Notes: generated by a model not told the origin, from the letters alone. Counted from the stretch's first letter, positions 1 to 5,252 are shown. The stretch: 5,340 nt of DNA from an uncultured Oscillospiraceae bacterium (GCA_947628265.1 CANQZF010000127.1:1-5340), one strand, 5' to 3'. Numbers and translations are program-made.

Positions 1-8
1 TGAGTATA

Positions 9-14
9 TATAAT
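9..14 (+). promoter_or_regulatory. Possible -10 element for the small plus-strand gene
   Basis: The hexamer TATAAT, an exact SigA -10 match, lies in the AT-rich first 30 bases, in contrast to the GC-rich genes around it. A start of transcription near position 21 would leave a leader of roughly 27 nt before the ATG at 48. The matching -35 would lie before the window starts, so the promoter cannot be confirmed, and AT-rich sequence gives such hexamers easily. Confidence 0.4.
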
Positions 15-33
15 GATGTAAGATATTGTAAGC

Positions 34-40
34 GGGGTGA
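34..40 (+). promoter_or_regulatory. Ribosome binding site that selects ATG 48
   Basis: GGGGTGA sits 7 nt before the ATG at 48. An in-frame TTG at 42 also exists but would leave only one base between this site and the start, so the site favours ATG 48. Confidence 0.55.
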
Positions 41-47
41 TTTGGCT

Positions 48-275
48 ATGATACCCACCGGAGATCTCCAGCTTTTGATCATGGCGTCACAGCTGTGCGT
101 CATCGAAAATGAGATGGAGGCGCGAAAGGATAAGCTCCGGGAGCTTTTGGGTCAGGGATTTGACAGAGGCAGTCCGGAGATCAAGGCCGTGAAGGCGGAG
201 CTCCGGGCCCTCTACGACGCCTTCAAGTCCCAGGAGGCGGAGTACCTGGAGCTGCAAAGGTCACTTCAGCGCTGA
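48..275 (+). CDS. Small helical protein, possibly Spo0E-like (75 aa)
   Basis: I do not recognise this protein with certainty. It is 75 aa, charged, without a signal peptide or membrane segment, and is predicted to be almost all helix: residues about 7-34 and 43-73 have heptad-like leucine spacing, split by a G-x-G-F-D-R-G-S-P turn at 35-43. This two-helix hairpin, with R-K-x-K-L-R-E-L-L in helix 1 and E-I-x-x-V-K-x-E-L-R-x-L-Y in helix 2, follows the pattern of the Spo0E-like family, small phosphatases that dephosphorylate Spo0A~P. The family's diagnostic SQxLD motif is not conserved: the aligned residues read K-A-E-L-R (49-53), so the acidic catalytic-type residue is replaced by Arg. It may therefore be an inactive relative or an unrelated helical hairpin. 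The start at ATG 48 follows from the upstream ribosome binding site. Its last 15 bases overlap the 3' end of sigF on the other strand, and I see no terminator for either gene. Confidence 0.6.
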   Translation: MIPTGDLQLLIMASQLCVIENEMEARKDKLRELLGQGFDRGSPEIKAVKAELRALYDAFKSQEAEYLELQRSLQR

Positions 276-965
276 CCTGAGGGCCTCCACGGCGCGCTTT
301 TCTACGCGGGAGACCTGGACCTGGGAGACGCCTAAGATGCGGGCGGCGTCGGCCTGGGTGAGGCCACGGTAGTAGCGCAGGACGATGACGGACCTCTCCC
401 GCTCCGGCAGGGCCCGGATGGCCTCCCGCAGGGCCACGCGCTCAACGAGGCTCTCCTCCCGGTCGTCGGAAAGGACCTGCTCTAAGGTAAAGCCGTCCTC
501 CCCCGTCTGGCGCTGCAACGACTCCGACGGCGCGGTGGCGATCTCGCAGGAGGCGATGTCCTCCGGGGGGATGCCGGTGTCCGCCGCAAGCTCCGAGAGT
601 GTGGGCTCCCGGCCCAGGCTCTGGGTGAGGCGTGAGCGGGCGGCGCGGACGGTCTGGGCCCGCTCCTTCACGCCACGGCTGACCTTCACCGCCCCGTCGT
701 CCCGGAGAAAGCGCCGGATCTCCCCGGCAATCTTGGGCACGGCGTAGGTGGAAAACTGGGTGCCGAAGGCGTCGTCAAAGCCCCGGACGGCCTTCAAAAA
801 GCCCACGCACCCCAGCTGATAGAGGTCGTCCGGCTCCACGCCCCGTCCGAAAAACCGCCGCGCCACGCTCCAGATGAGGCCGGAGTTTTGGCGGACCACC
901 TCCTCCATGGCCTCCCCGTCCCCCGCTCTCGCGGCGTCCAGGGCGGCGCGGCCCTCCGCCGTCAT
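261..965 (-). CDS. sigF: RNA polymerase sigma-F factor, first forespore-specific sigma
   Basis: SigF directs RNA polymerase to early forespore genes after asymmetric division. The 234-aa protein is a group 3 sigma-70 factor without region 1.1, close to the 255 aa of the B. subtilis protein. Region 2 runs about 27-97, with the core-binding stretch D-D-L-Y-Q-L-G-x-V-G-F (46-56) and the -10 recognition part F-S-T-Y-A-V-P-K-I-x-G-E-I-R-R (71-85). Region 3 is about 98-140 (G-R-E-P-T-L-S-E-L-A). Region 4 is about 178-232, with the helix-turn-helix G-L-T-Q-A-D-A-A-R-I-L-G-V-S-Q-V-Q-V-S-R (201-220) for the -35 box. The reading frame stays open upstream to 1325, but that extension is a shadow of spoIIAB; ATG 965 is chosen because it overlaps the spoIIAB stop as ATGA (962-965). 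There is no Shine-Dalgarno sequence before it, so translation probably depends on ribosomes finishing spoIIAB. The gene order and the adjacent anti-sigma gene identify it as SigF rather than SigG or SigB. Confidence 0.95.
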   Translation of the reverse strand: MTAEGRAALDAARAGDGEAMEEVVRQNSGLIWSVARRFFGRGVEPDDLYQLGCVGFLKAVRGFDDAFGTQFSTYAVPKIAGEIRRFLRDDGAVKVSRGVKERAQTVRAARSRLTQSLGREPTLSELAADTGIPPEDIASCEIATAPSESLQRQTGEDGFTLEQVLSDDREESLVERVALREAIRALPERERSVIVLRYYRGLTQADAARILGVSQVQVSRVEKRAVEALRSALK

Positions 966-1402
966 CTGCCGGCGGGCCGGCGGCCCACCCGCTTGCGCAT
1001 GGTGACGGTGGTGCCGGAGCCCACCCGGGAGCGGACCTTCACGGTGTCCATGAAGCTCTCCATGATGGTAAAGCCCATGCCGCCCCGGTCCTCCCCGCCG
1101 GTGGTGAAGAGGGGCTGGCGGGCCCGCTCCACGTCCTCGATGCCCCGGCCCTTGTCCTTGACCTGGATCTCCAGGACACCGCCCTCCAAAATGCGAAGGC
1201 GCATACGGATATTGCCGATGCTGTCGGGGTAGGCGTGGACGGCGCAGTTGGTGACGGCCTCCGAAACCGCCGTCTTCACGTCCCCCAGCTCCGTGAGGGT
1301 CATGTCGAGCTGGGCGGCGAAGCACGCCACCGCCCCCCGGGCGAAGGCCTCGTTCACGGACCGGGAGGGAAAATCAAAGGTCACTGTGTTGAGTTCGTTC
1401 AT
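962..1402 (-). CDS. spoIIAB: Anti-sigma-F factor and serine kinase SpoIIAB
   Basis: SpoIIAB binds and blocks SigF in the predivisional and mother cells and phosphorylates the anti-anti-sigma factor SpoIIAA with ATP. The 146 aa match the length of the B. subtilis protein exactly. It is a GHKL-type ATPase/kinase: the N box S-E-A-V-T-N (47-52) gives the presumed catalytic Glu48 and Mg-binding Asn52; the G1 box is D-K-G-R-G-I (83-88); the ATP lid R-Q-P-L-F-T-T (95-101) leads into the G2 box G-G-M-G-F-T-I-M-E-S (107-116). Arg22 in N-E-A-F-A-R lines up with B. subtilis Arg20, which contacts SigF and SpoIIAA. The start at ATG 1402 has a good AAGGAG site 7 nt upstream (1410-1415). It lies 14 nt after spoIIAA, and its TGA overlaps the sigF ATG by 4 bp, which suits the need for balanced anti-sigma and sigma production. 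All motifs look intact. Confidence 0.96.
   Translation of the reverse strand: MNELNTVTFDFPSRSVNEAFARGAVACFAAQLDMTLTELGDVKTAVSEAVTNCAVHAYPDSIGNIRMRLRILEGGVLEIQVKDKGRGIEDVERARQPLFTTGGEDRGGMGFTIMESFMDTVKVRSRVGSGTTVTMRKRVGRRPAGR
968..981 (-). promoter_or_regulatory. GC hairpin directly before the sigF start codon
   Basis: GCCGGC is repeated as a perfect inverted repeat around two bases (968-973 and 976-981), giving a stem of four to five GC pairs with a small loop. It ends only 2 nt before the sigF ATG and takes the place where a Shine-Dalgarno site would be. It lies inside the last codons of spoIIAB, so it may be an effect of GC-rich coding; a role in coupling sigF translation to spoIIAB is inference. 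Confidence 0.4.
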
Positions 1403-1409
1403 ATGTACG

Positions 1410-1415
1410 CTCCTT
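1410..1415 (-). promoter_or_regulatory. Ribosome binding site of spoIIAB
   Basis: AAGGAG on the minus strand, 7 nt before the spoIIAB ATG at 1402. It lies in the 14-nt gap after the spoIIAA stop codon and fixes the spoIIAB start. Confidence 0.8.
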
Positions 1416-1416
1416 T

Positions 1417-1722
1417 TCAGTCGATTTCGATGATTCTGCCAATGCCGGAGGCGTCCAGGACCCGCATGGGCTGGGGCTGGACGTTCTCCACCCGGGTCCG
1501 CCCGCCCAGGGCCCGCATACGCTTGCACACCCGGAGGATGAGGGCGATGCCGGAGGAGTCCATGAACCGCAGCTCCCCCAGGTCCAGGACGCACTCCCGG
1601 GGCAGGTCCGCCTCCAGCCGCTCCTCCATCTTTACCGCCAGCTCCTTGGCCGCGTGCTGGTCCAGCTCCCCGGAGAGGGCCATGGTGAGCCTCCCGCCGG
1701 AGAGATTTGAGGTCAGTTTCAT
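1417..1722 (-). CDS. spoIIAA: Anti-sigma-F factor antagonist SpoIIAA (STAS domain)
   Basis: In its unphosphorylated form SpoIIAA displaces SigF from SpoIIAB; SpoIIAB inactivates it by serine phosphorylation and the SpoIIE phosphatase restores it (known for the family). The 101-aa protein is one STAS domain. It shows the early S-G-E-L-D motif (17-21), the V-L-D-L strand (45-48) and the phosphorylation loop F-M-D-S-S-G-I-A (53-60). Ser56, the first serine, corresponds to B. subtilis Ser58. It is slightly shorter at the C terminus than the 117-aa B. subtilis protein. A GTG at 1731 would add three residues (M-F-G), but it falls within the ribosome binding site AGAAGGTG (1729-1736); that site is 6 nt from ATG 1722, so ATG 1722 is preferred. 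It is the first gene of the spoIIAA-spoIIAB-sigF operon. A transcription terminator ends just 30 nt upstream and no clear SigH promoter is visible. Confidence 0.95.
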   Translation of the reverse strand: MKLTSNLSGGRLTMALSGELDQHAAKELAVKMEERLEADLPRECVLDLGELRFMDSSGIALILRVCKRMRALGGRTRVENVQPQPMRVLDASGIGRIIEID

Positions 1723-1752
1723 ACCAAACACCTTCTCAAATACATTTAAATA

Positions 1753-1791
1753 AAAATATTCCCGTGTACGGCTTGTACACGGGAATATTTT
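1753..1791 (-). terminator. Rho-independent terminator of valS
   Basis: A perfect 17-bp inverted repeat (1753-1769 and 1775-1791) with a 5-nt loop (1770-1774). On the minus strand the 3' arm ends in TTTT and runs into T-rich sequence (TATTTAAAT), the layout of an intrinsic terminator, 36 nt after the valS stop codon. The stem has a GC-rich centre (CCCGTGTAC) and an AT base. On the plus strand the same hairpin has only four T and no gene leads into it, so a plus-strand role is unlikely. The spoIIAA start lies 30 nt downstream. Confidence 0.85.
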
Positions 1792-1827
1792 ACAGGATAT
1801 TTTGTGCGGAATTTGCCGAAACGCCGT

Positions 1828-4434
1828 TTATTTCAGGGCGTCCAGGGATTTTTCCAGATTTTCTATGAGAGAGCGGAGCTTTTCCGCCTTCTCCCGCTCC
1901 GCCGCCACCACGTTTTCCGGCGCGCGGGAGATGAAGGCCTCGTTGGAGAGCTTCTTCATCTGCCCCTCCAGGAAGCCCCGGTTGCGTTTAAGCTCCTTCT
2001 CAATGCGCTCCCGCTCGGCCGCCAGATCCACCAGCTCCGCCAAGGGCAGGAACACCCGGGCGGAGTGGGTGACCACCGTCACCATGCCGGGCATATCGCC
2101 CTCCACCTCACCGGTGACCTCCACCTCCGAGGCGGAGGCCAGGCGCATGATGTAGGGCGCTCCGGCCCTGAAGGGCTCCGGGGCGGCGGTGGAGATGAGG
2201 ACCTTCGATTTGCGGCTGGGGGGCACGTTCATGGCGCTGCGCTTGGAGCGGATGGCCGCCACGGCGTCCATGACCTTTTCAAAGTCCGCCTCCTCCGTGG
2301 GGAAGCTGAGGGCGTCCGCATACTCCGGGAAGTCCTCGATGATGAGCGCGGTTTTTTCGTGGGGCAGGGCCTGGTAGATTTCCTCGGTGATATAGGGCAT
2401 GAAGGGGTGCAGGAGCTTCAAAATGTCCGTGAGGACGTAGAGGAGCACCCGCTGGGCGTCCTCGTCGCCCTGGGCGAGGCGGGGCTTGGAGAGCTCGATA
2501 TACCAGTCGCAGAAGGTGTCCCAGATGAAGTCGTAGATCTTCTGGGCGGCGATACCCAGCTCAAAGCGGTCAAAGTTGTCGTTGACCTCGGAAATGAGGG
2601 TGTTGAGCTTGGAGAGCACCCACTTGTCGGGAAGCTCCAGGCTTTCGGGGAGGGTCTTGTCCTCCACGGTGAGGTTCATCATCACGAACCGGCTGGCGTT
2701 CCAGATCTTGTTTGCGAAGTTGCGCATGGCCTCGCACCGCTCCACATAGAAGCGCATATCGTTTCCGGGGGAGTTGCCGGTGATGATGTTAAAGCGCAAA
2801 GCGTCGGCGCCGAAGCGGTCGATCATCTCGATGGGGTCCACGCCGTTTCCGGCGGATTTGGACATCTTCTTGCCCTGGGGGTCCCGGATGAGGCCGTGGA
2901 TGAGGACGGTCTTGAAGGGCTCCTTTTTCATGTGCTCCATGCCAGAGAAGATCATCCGGGCCACCCAGAAGAAGATGATGTCGTAGCCCGTCACCAGCAC
3001 GTCCGTGGGGTAGAAGTACTCCAAATCCTCCGTCTTATCCGGCCAGCCCAGGGTGGAGAAGGGCCAGAGGGCGGAGGAGAACCAGGTGTCCAGCACGTCG
3101 GGGTCCCGCTCAATATTTTTACTGTGGCAGTGCTCGCACTCCGTGGGGTCGGTGCGGGAGACGGTGACGTGGCCGCACTCCTGGCAGTACCAGGCGGGGA
3201 TCTGATGGCCCCACCAGAGCTGACGGGAGATGCACCAGTCCCGGACGTTGTTCATCCAGTTTAAATACGTCTTGGCAAAGCGGTCCGGGACGAATTTGAT
3301 GGTGCCGTCCTCCACCACCCGGATGGCCTCCTTCGCCAAGGGCTCCATCTTCACGAACCACTGATCACTGGCTAAAGGCTCCACGTCGGAGTGGCAGCGG
3401 TAGCAGGTCCCCACGTTGTGGACGTGGTCCTCGATCTTCACGAGATACCCCTGCTCCTCAAGGTCCGCGACGATGGCTTTTCTCGCCTCGTAGCGGTCCA
3501 TGCCGTTATACTTGCCGCCGTTGATGATCTTCCCCTCGCCGTCGATAACCAGAATTTGCTCCAGGTTGTGGCGGAGGCCCACCTCGAAGTCGTTGGGGTC
3601 GTGGCAGGGGGTCATTTTCACACAGCCGGTACCGAAGGATTTGTCCACGTACTCGTCGGCCACGATGGGAATTTCCCGGTTCACCAGGGGCAAAATGCAG
3701 GTTTTGCCCACAAGGTGGGTGTAGCGCTCATCCTCCGGGTTCACCGCCACGCCGGAGTCGCCCAGCATGGTCTCGGGCCGGGTGGTGGCAACGGTGACAT
3801 AGCCCGAGCCGTCGGACAGGGGGTAGCGGATGTGCCAGAGCTTGCCGGGCTTCTCCTCGTACTCCACCTCGGCGTCACTGAGGGCCGTGGTGCAGTGGGG
3901 GCACCAGTTGATGATGCGCTTGCCCTTGTAGATGAGGCCCTTTTCATAGAGGGAGCAGAACACCTCCCGGACGGCCTTGGAGCAGCCCTCGTCCATGGTG
4001 AAGCGCTGGCGCTCCCAGTCGCAGGAGGAGCCCAGGGTCTTCAGCTGCTCCACGATCCTGTCGCCGTACTTGTTCTTCCAGTCCCAGACCCGCTCCAAAA
4101 ACTTCTCCCGGCCCAGGTCGAACCGGGTGAGGCCCTCGCCCCGCAGCTGCTCCTCCACCTTGATCTGGGTGGCGATGCCCGCGTGGTCGTAGCCGGGCAG
4201 CCACAGGGCGGAGTAGCCCCGCATGCGCTTGTAGCGGATGAGGATGTCCTGGAGCGTCTCATCAAAGGCGTGGCCCAGATGGAGCTGGCCCGTGACGTTG
4301 GGGGGCGGGATGACGATGGTGAAGGGCTTCTTTTCGGGGTCCCTCTCGGCGTGGAAATACCCGCCGTCCAGCCACATCTGGTAGATGCGCTTCTCCACCG
4401 CCTTGGGGTCGTACACTTTCGGCAGTTCTTTCAT
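1828..4434 (-). CDS. valS: Valyl-tRNA synthetase
   Basis: ValRS is a cytoplasmic class Ia synthetase that joins valine to tRNA-Val using ATP and hydrolyses mischarged threonine in an editing domain. The 868-aa protein is of normal bacterial length. The HIGH signature is H-L-G-H (52-55) after P-P-P-N-V-T-G (43-49), and the KMSKS loop is K-M-S-K-S (524-528). The inserted CP1 editing domain covers about 195-350, with T-T-R-P-E-T-M-L-G-D (217-226) and C-H-D-P-N-D-F (277-283). Four CxxC pairs (178/181, 344/347, 417/420, 433/436) look like zinc knuckles. W-F-S-S-A-L-W-P (451-458) is typical of ValRS. The anticodon-binding helical domain is about 600-745, and a charged C-terminal coiled coil of about 800-867 is the ValRS tRNA-binding arm. 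ATG 4434 is preceded by AAGGTG (4440-4445) at 5 nt. The gene is single, with its own promoter, T-box leader and terminator. I see no frameshift or missing catalytic motif. Confidence 0.98.
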   Translation of the reverse strand: MKELPKVYDPKAVEKRIYQMWLDGGYFHAERDPEKKPFTIVIPPPNVTGQLHLGHAFDETLQDILIRYKRMRGYSALWLPGYDHAGIATQIKVEEQLRGEGLTRFDLGREKFLERVWDWKNKYGDRIVEQLKTLGSSCDWERQRFTMDEGCSKAVREVFCSLYEKGLIYKGKRIINWCPHCTTALSDAEVEYEEKPGKLWHIRYPLSDGSGYVTVATTRPETMLGDSGVAVNPEDERYTHLVGKTCILPLVNREIPIVADEYVDKSFGTGCVKMTPCHDPNDFEVGLRHNLEQILVIDGEGKIINGGKYNGMDRYEARKAIVADLEEQGYLVKIEDHVHNVGTCYRCHSDVEPLASDQWFVKMEPLAKEAIRVVEDGTIKFVPDRFAKTYLNWMNNVRDWCISRQLWWGHQIPAWYCQECGHVTVSRTDPTECEHCHSKNIERDPDVLDTWFSSALWPFSTLGWPDKTEDLEYFYPTDVLVTGYDIIFFWVARMIFSGMEHMKKEPFKTVLIHGLIRDPQGKKMSKSAGNGVDPIEMIDRFGADALRFNIITGNSPGNDMRFYVERCEAMRNFANKIWNASRFVMMNLTVEDKTLPESLELPDKWVLSKLNTLISEVNDNFDRFELGIAAQKIYDFIWDTFCDWYIELSKPRLAQGDEDAQRVLLYVLTDILKLLHPFMPYITEEIYQALPHEKTALIIEDFPEYADALSFPTEEADFEKVMDAVAAIRSKRSAMNVPPSRKSKVLISTAAPEPFRAGAPYIMRLASASEVEVTGEVEGDMPGMVTVVTHSARVFLPLAELVDLAAERERIEKELKRNRGFLEGQMKKLSNEAFISRAPENVVAAEREKAEKLRSLIENLEKSLDALK

Positions 4435-4439
4435 GTTTA

Positions 4440-4445
4440 CACCTT
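4440..4445 (-). promoter_or_regulatory. Ribosome binding site of valS
   Basis: AAGGTG on the minus strand, 5 nt before ATG 4434. It lies downstream of the T-box terminator and outside the terminator stem, so control is expected to be transcriptional rather than by hiding this site. Confidence 0.6.
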
Positions 4446-4461
4446 ACCTTTCCGGGGCAAT

Positions 4462-4496
4462 AAAAATTCGCCCCAAGCAAAATAGCTCAGGGCGAA
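4462..4496 (-). terminator. T-box regulated terminator of valS
   Basis: A 12-bp stem (4496-4485 with 4478-4467, including two G-U pairs) closes a TATTTT loop and is followed by five T (4466-4462). Its 5' arm includes the CGCCCUGA bases that the antiterminator needs, so the two folds exclude each other. It ends 27 nt before the valS start. Confidence 0.9.
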
Positions 4497-4520
4497 CGAA
4501 AAGTCCGCGGTACCACCTGA
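4487..4520 (-). promoter_or_regulatory. T-box antiterminator
   Basis: UCAGG (4520-4516) pairs with CCUGA (4491-4487), and GCGGAC (4508-4503) pairs with GUUCGC (4497-4492), closing a UUUUC loop. Between the helices lies the 7-nt bulge UGGUACC (4515-4509) that pairs with the free acceptor end of uncharged tRNA. This fold uses the 5' arm of the terminator and so blocks it. Confidence 0.9.
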
Positions 4521-4599
4521 ATTCCCCCGAAGGGGCACTCATCGCTCTATAACGGGAGCACCCGTCGGGGACTACGTATCACCCCCGCAGCTCCGGGAC

Positions 4600-4602
4600 G
4601 AC
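4600..4602 (-). promoter_or_regulatory. Specifier codon GUC (valine)
   Basis: GUC on the minus strand, on the 3' side of the specifier loop, followed by a purine (G, 4599) and the UCCC strand of the basal helix. It agrees with the downstream gene being valS. The alternative register one codon later (4599-4597) also reads GUC, so the amino acid is the same either way. Confidence 0.75.
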
Positions 4603-4694
4603 CTTTCGGCGGCAAGCGTCAAAGCCTCGCACCCCCCGGCTTCTCTCTGACACGCCCCTCCGCTTACTTCTTCCCTTCGCGGCCATTTGCGGGT

Positions 4695-4723
4695 ATTATA
4701 AGCGGAAAGTGAGGTTTTGTCAA
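4695..4723 (-). promoter_or_regulatory. SigA-type promoter of valS
   Basis: On the minus strand, TTGACA (4723-4718) and TATAAT (4700-4695) are both exact consensus and are separated by the ideal 17 bp. Transcription should start near A4688, giving a leader of about 254 nt that contains the whole T-box. A strong constitutive promoter under attenuation control is the usual arrangement for T-box genes. Confidence 0.92.
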
Positions 4724-4742
4724 GAGGGCCGCCGGGGGTTTT

Positions 4743-4770
4743 AAAAAGGTTGCCGCCCTTTTGGGGCGGC
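4743..4770 (-). terminator. Minus-strand terminator upstream of the valS promoter
   Basis: GCCGCCC and GGGCGGC (4752-4758 and 4764-4770) form a 7-bp GC stem around a 5-nt loop. On the minus strand the stem is followed by AACC and then five T (4747-4743), the form of an intrinsic terminator. It would end transcripts coming from beyond the right edge, 20 nt before the valS -35 box, so valS is probably not read from upstream. Confidence 0.65.
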
Positions 4771-4775
4771 GGGAT

Positions 4776-4816
4776 CTACTTTCCACTCTTTGATTTCGTC
4801 AAAGAGTGGAAAGTAG
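4776..4816. repeat. Perfect 18-bp hairpin with TTTCG loop
   Basis: Arms 4776-4793 and 4799-4816 are exact reverse complements around a 5-nt loop (4794-4798). Neither strand has a T run after the stem, so it is not a standard terminator. On the plus strand a purine-rich AAAGGGGAGAAAG (4818-4830) follows. It looks like a mobile or dispersed intergenic hairpin; the type is inferred. Confidence 0.8.
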
Positions 4817-4833
4817 CAAAGGGGAGAAAGCGA

Positions 4834-4854
4834 CCAAGGGGCCCCGCCCCTTGG
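4834..4854. repeat. 9-bp GC hairpin
   Basis: CCAAGGGGC and GCCCCTTGG are perfect reverse complements around CCC (4843-4845). It starts 17 nt after the 18-bp hairpin and is probably part of the same element. A smaller AATCC/GGATT hairpin (4875-4887) follows. Confidence 0.7.
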
Positions 4855-4993
4855 AACCCCGTTGGGTGCTCCGAAATCCTTTGGATTGTGCGTTATATCG
4901 GCGGTACGGCTCCCGCAGTGGTGGTCGATACACACGGGTGGAACGATTTCCGCGCGGGCATTGACGTATTGACAAGCGGCTACGTCCGCGTAA

Positions 4994-5014
4994 GCCCGAA
5001 TTATAAATTCGGGC
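4994..5014. repeat. 9-bp hairpin, REP-like
   Basis: GCCCGAATT and AATTCGGGC are perfect reverse complements around ATA (5003-5005). It has no T run on either side, which argues against a terminator. It resembles in style the hairpin at 5173-5194, although the stem sequences differ. Confidence 0.7.
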
Positions 5015-5025
5015 GACGCTGCCCG

Positions 5026-5212
5026 GGCGGTGGACGGTAGAGGTTGCGTCTGAACATTTCCGCGCTACCCAGGTGCTTGTCGTGTGGTAATCGTCAGACC
5101 AGCGTCTATATCCGCTGCCGCTGGCGCTGCGCGCCTCGCGCCTCGCTGGTGCGCTTCCAACCAACGCCGTAAGGGCCGATGCCCACATCGGCCCATTCCC
5201 CCGTCCACCGCC
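5026..5212. repeat. 12-bp inverted repeat enclosing 163 bases
   Basis: GGCGGTGGACGG (5026-5037) is matched exactly by its reverse complement CCGTCCACCGCC (5201-5212). A second, outer pair, CCGGGCGG (5023-5030) with CCGCCCGG (5241-5248), and CATTTCCG (5055-5062) with CGGAAATG (5228-5235), lie nearby. The 187-bp unit contains no gene. The arms could be termini of a small non-autonomous element, but no flanking target duplication was recognised. Confidence 0.45.
5173..5194. repeat. 9-bp hairpin, REP-like
   Basis: GGGCCGATG and CATCGGCCC are perfect reverse complements around CCCA (5182-5185). It lies inside the 12-bp inverted repeat, near its right arm. No T run follows on either strand. Confidence 0.7.
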
Positions 5213-5252
5213 GCACCATCGACCAACCGGAAATGGACCGCCGCCCGGATTG

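Larger units (their letters stand above)
4461..4688 (-). ncRNA. T-box riboswitch leader of valS, valine-specific
   Basis: T-box leaders bind a specific tRNA and allow read-through only when it is uncharged. Stem I spans about 4682-4585: base pairs CCGC/GCGG (4682-4679 with 4588-4585) and GGGA/UCCC (4675-4672 with 4598-4595), a loop-E type AGUA (4668-4665), an AGAGA bulge (4648-4644) and a terminal loop G-G-U-G-C-G-A (4633-4627). The specifier facing AGUA reads GUC (4602-4600), a valine codon, followed by G and then the UCCC helix, as expected. A 6-bp hairpin at 4566-4551 and a C(UUCG)G-capped hairpin at 4535-4524 fill the positions of Stems II and III. The T-box core GGTGGTACCGCGG (4517-4505) exposes UGGU, whose last base matches the discriminator A usual for tRNA-Val. 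Stem I looks close to normal size. The fold was done by eye. Confidence 0.93.

Noticed and set aside
966..1325. N-terminal extension of the sigF frame to 1325 (354 aa)
   Set aside because: The extra 120 residues are low-complexity Gly/Arg/Pro/His, overlap the conserved spoIIAB kinase frame, and SigF-type homology begins only after ATG 965.
1753..1791. Hairpin as an operator for spoIIA
   Set aside because: The perfect palindrome could bind a dimeric protein, but its position after valS and the T-rich minus-strand tail are explained by termination.
1804..3264. Long plus-strand open frame (486 aa) opposite valS
   Set aside because: It is the antisense of a fully conserved valS; the product is His/Gly/Val/Leu-rich without domains. 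High GC codons leave long antisense frames open.
3391..4485. Second long plus-strand open frame opposite valS (364 aa)
   Set aside because: Same reason: it mirrors valS codons, has no ribosome binding site and runs into the T-box terminator region.
4969..4974. TTGACA on the plus strand as a possible promoter
   Set aside because: No TATAAT-like hexamer lies 16-18 bp downstream, and no gene follows.
4799..5188. Minus-strand frame of 129 aa in the right intergenic region
   Set aside because: It crosses several perfect hairpins, has Arg/Ser-rich composition typical of non-coding GC DNA, and shows no recognisable domain.
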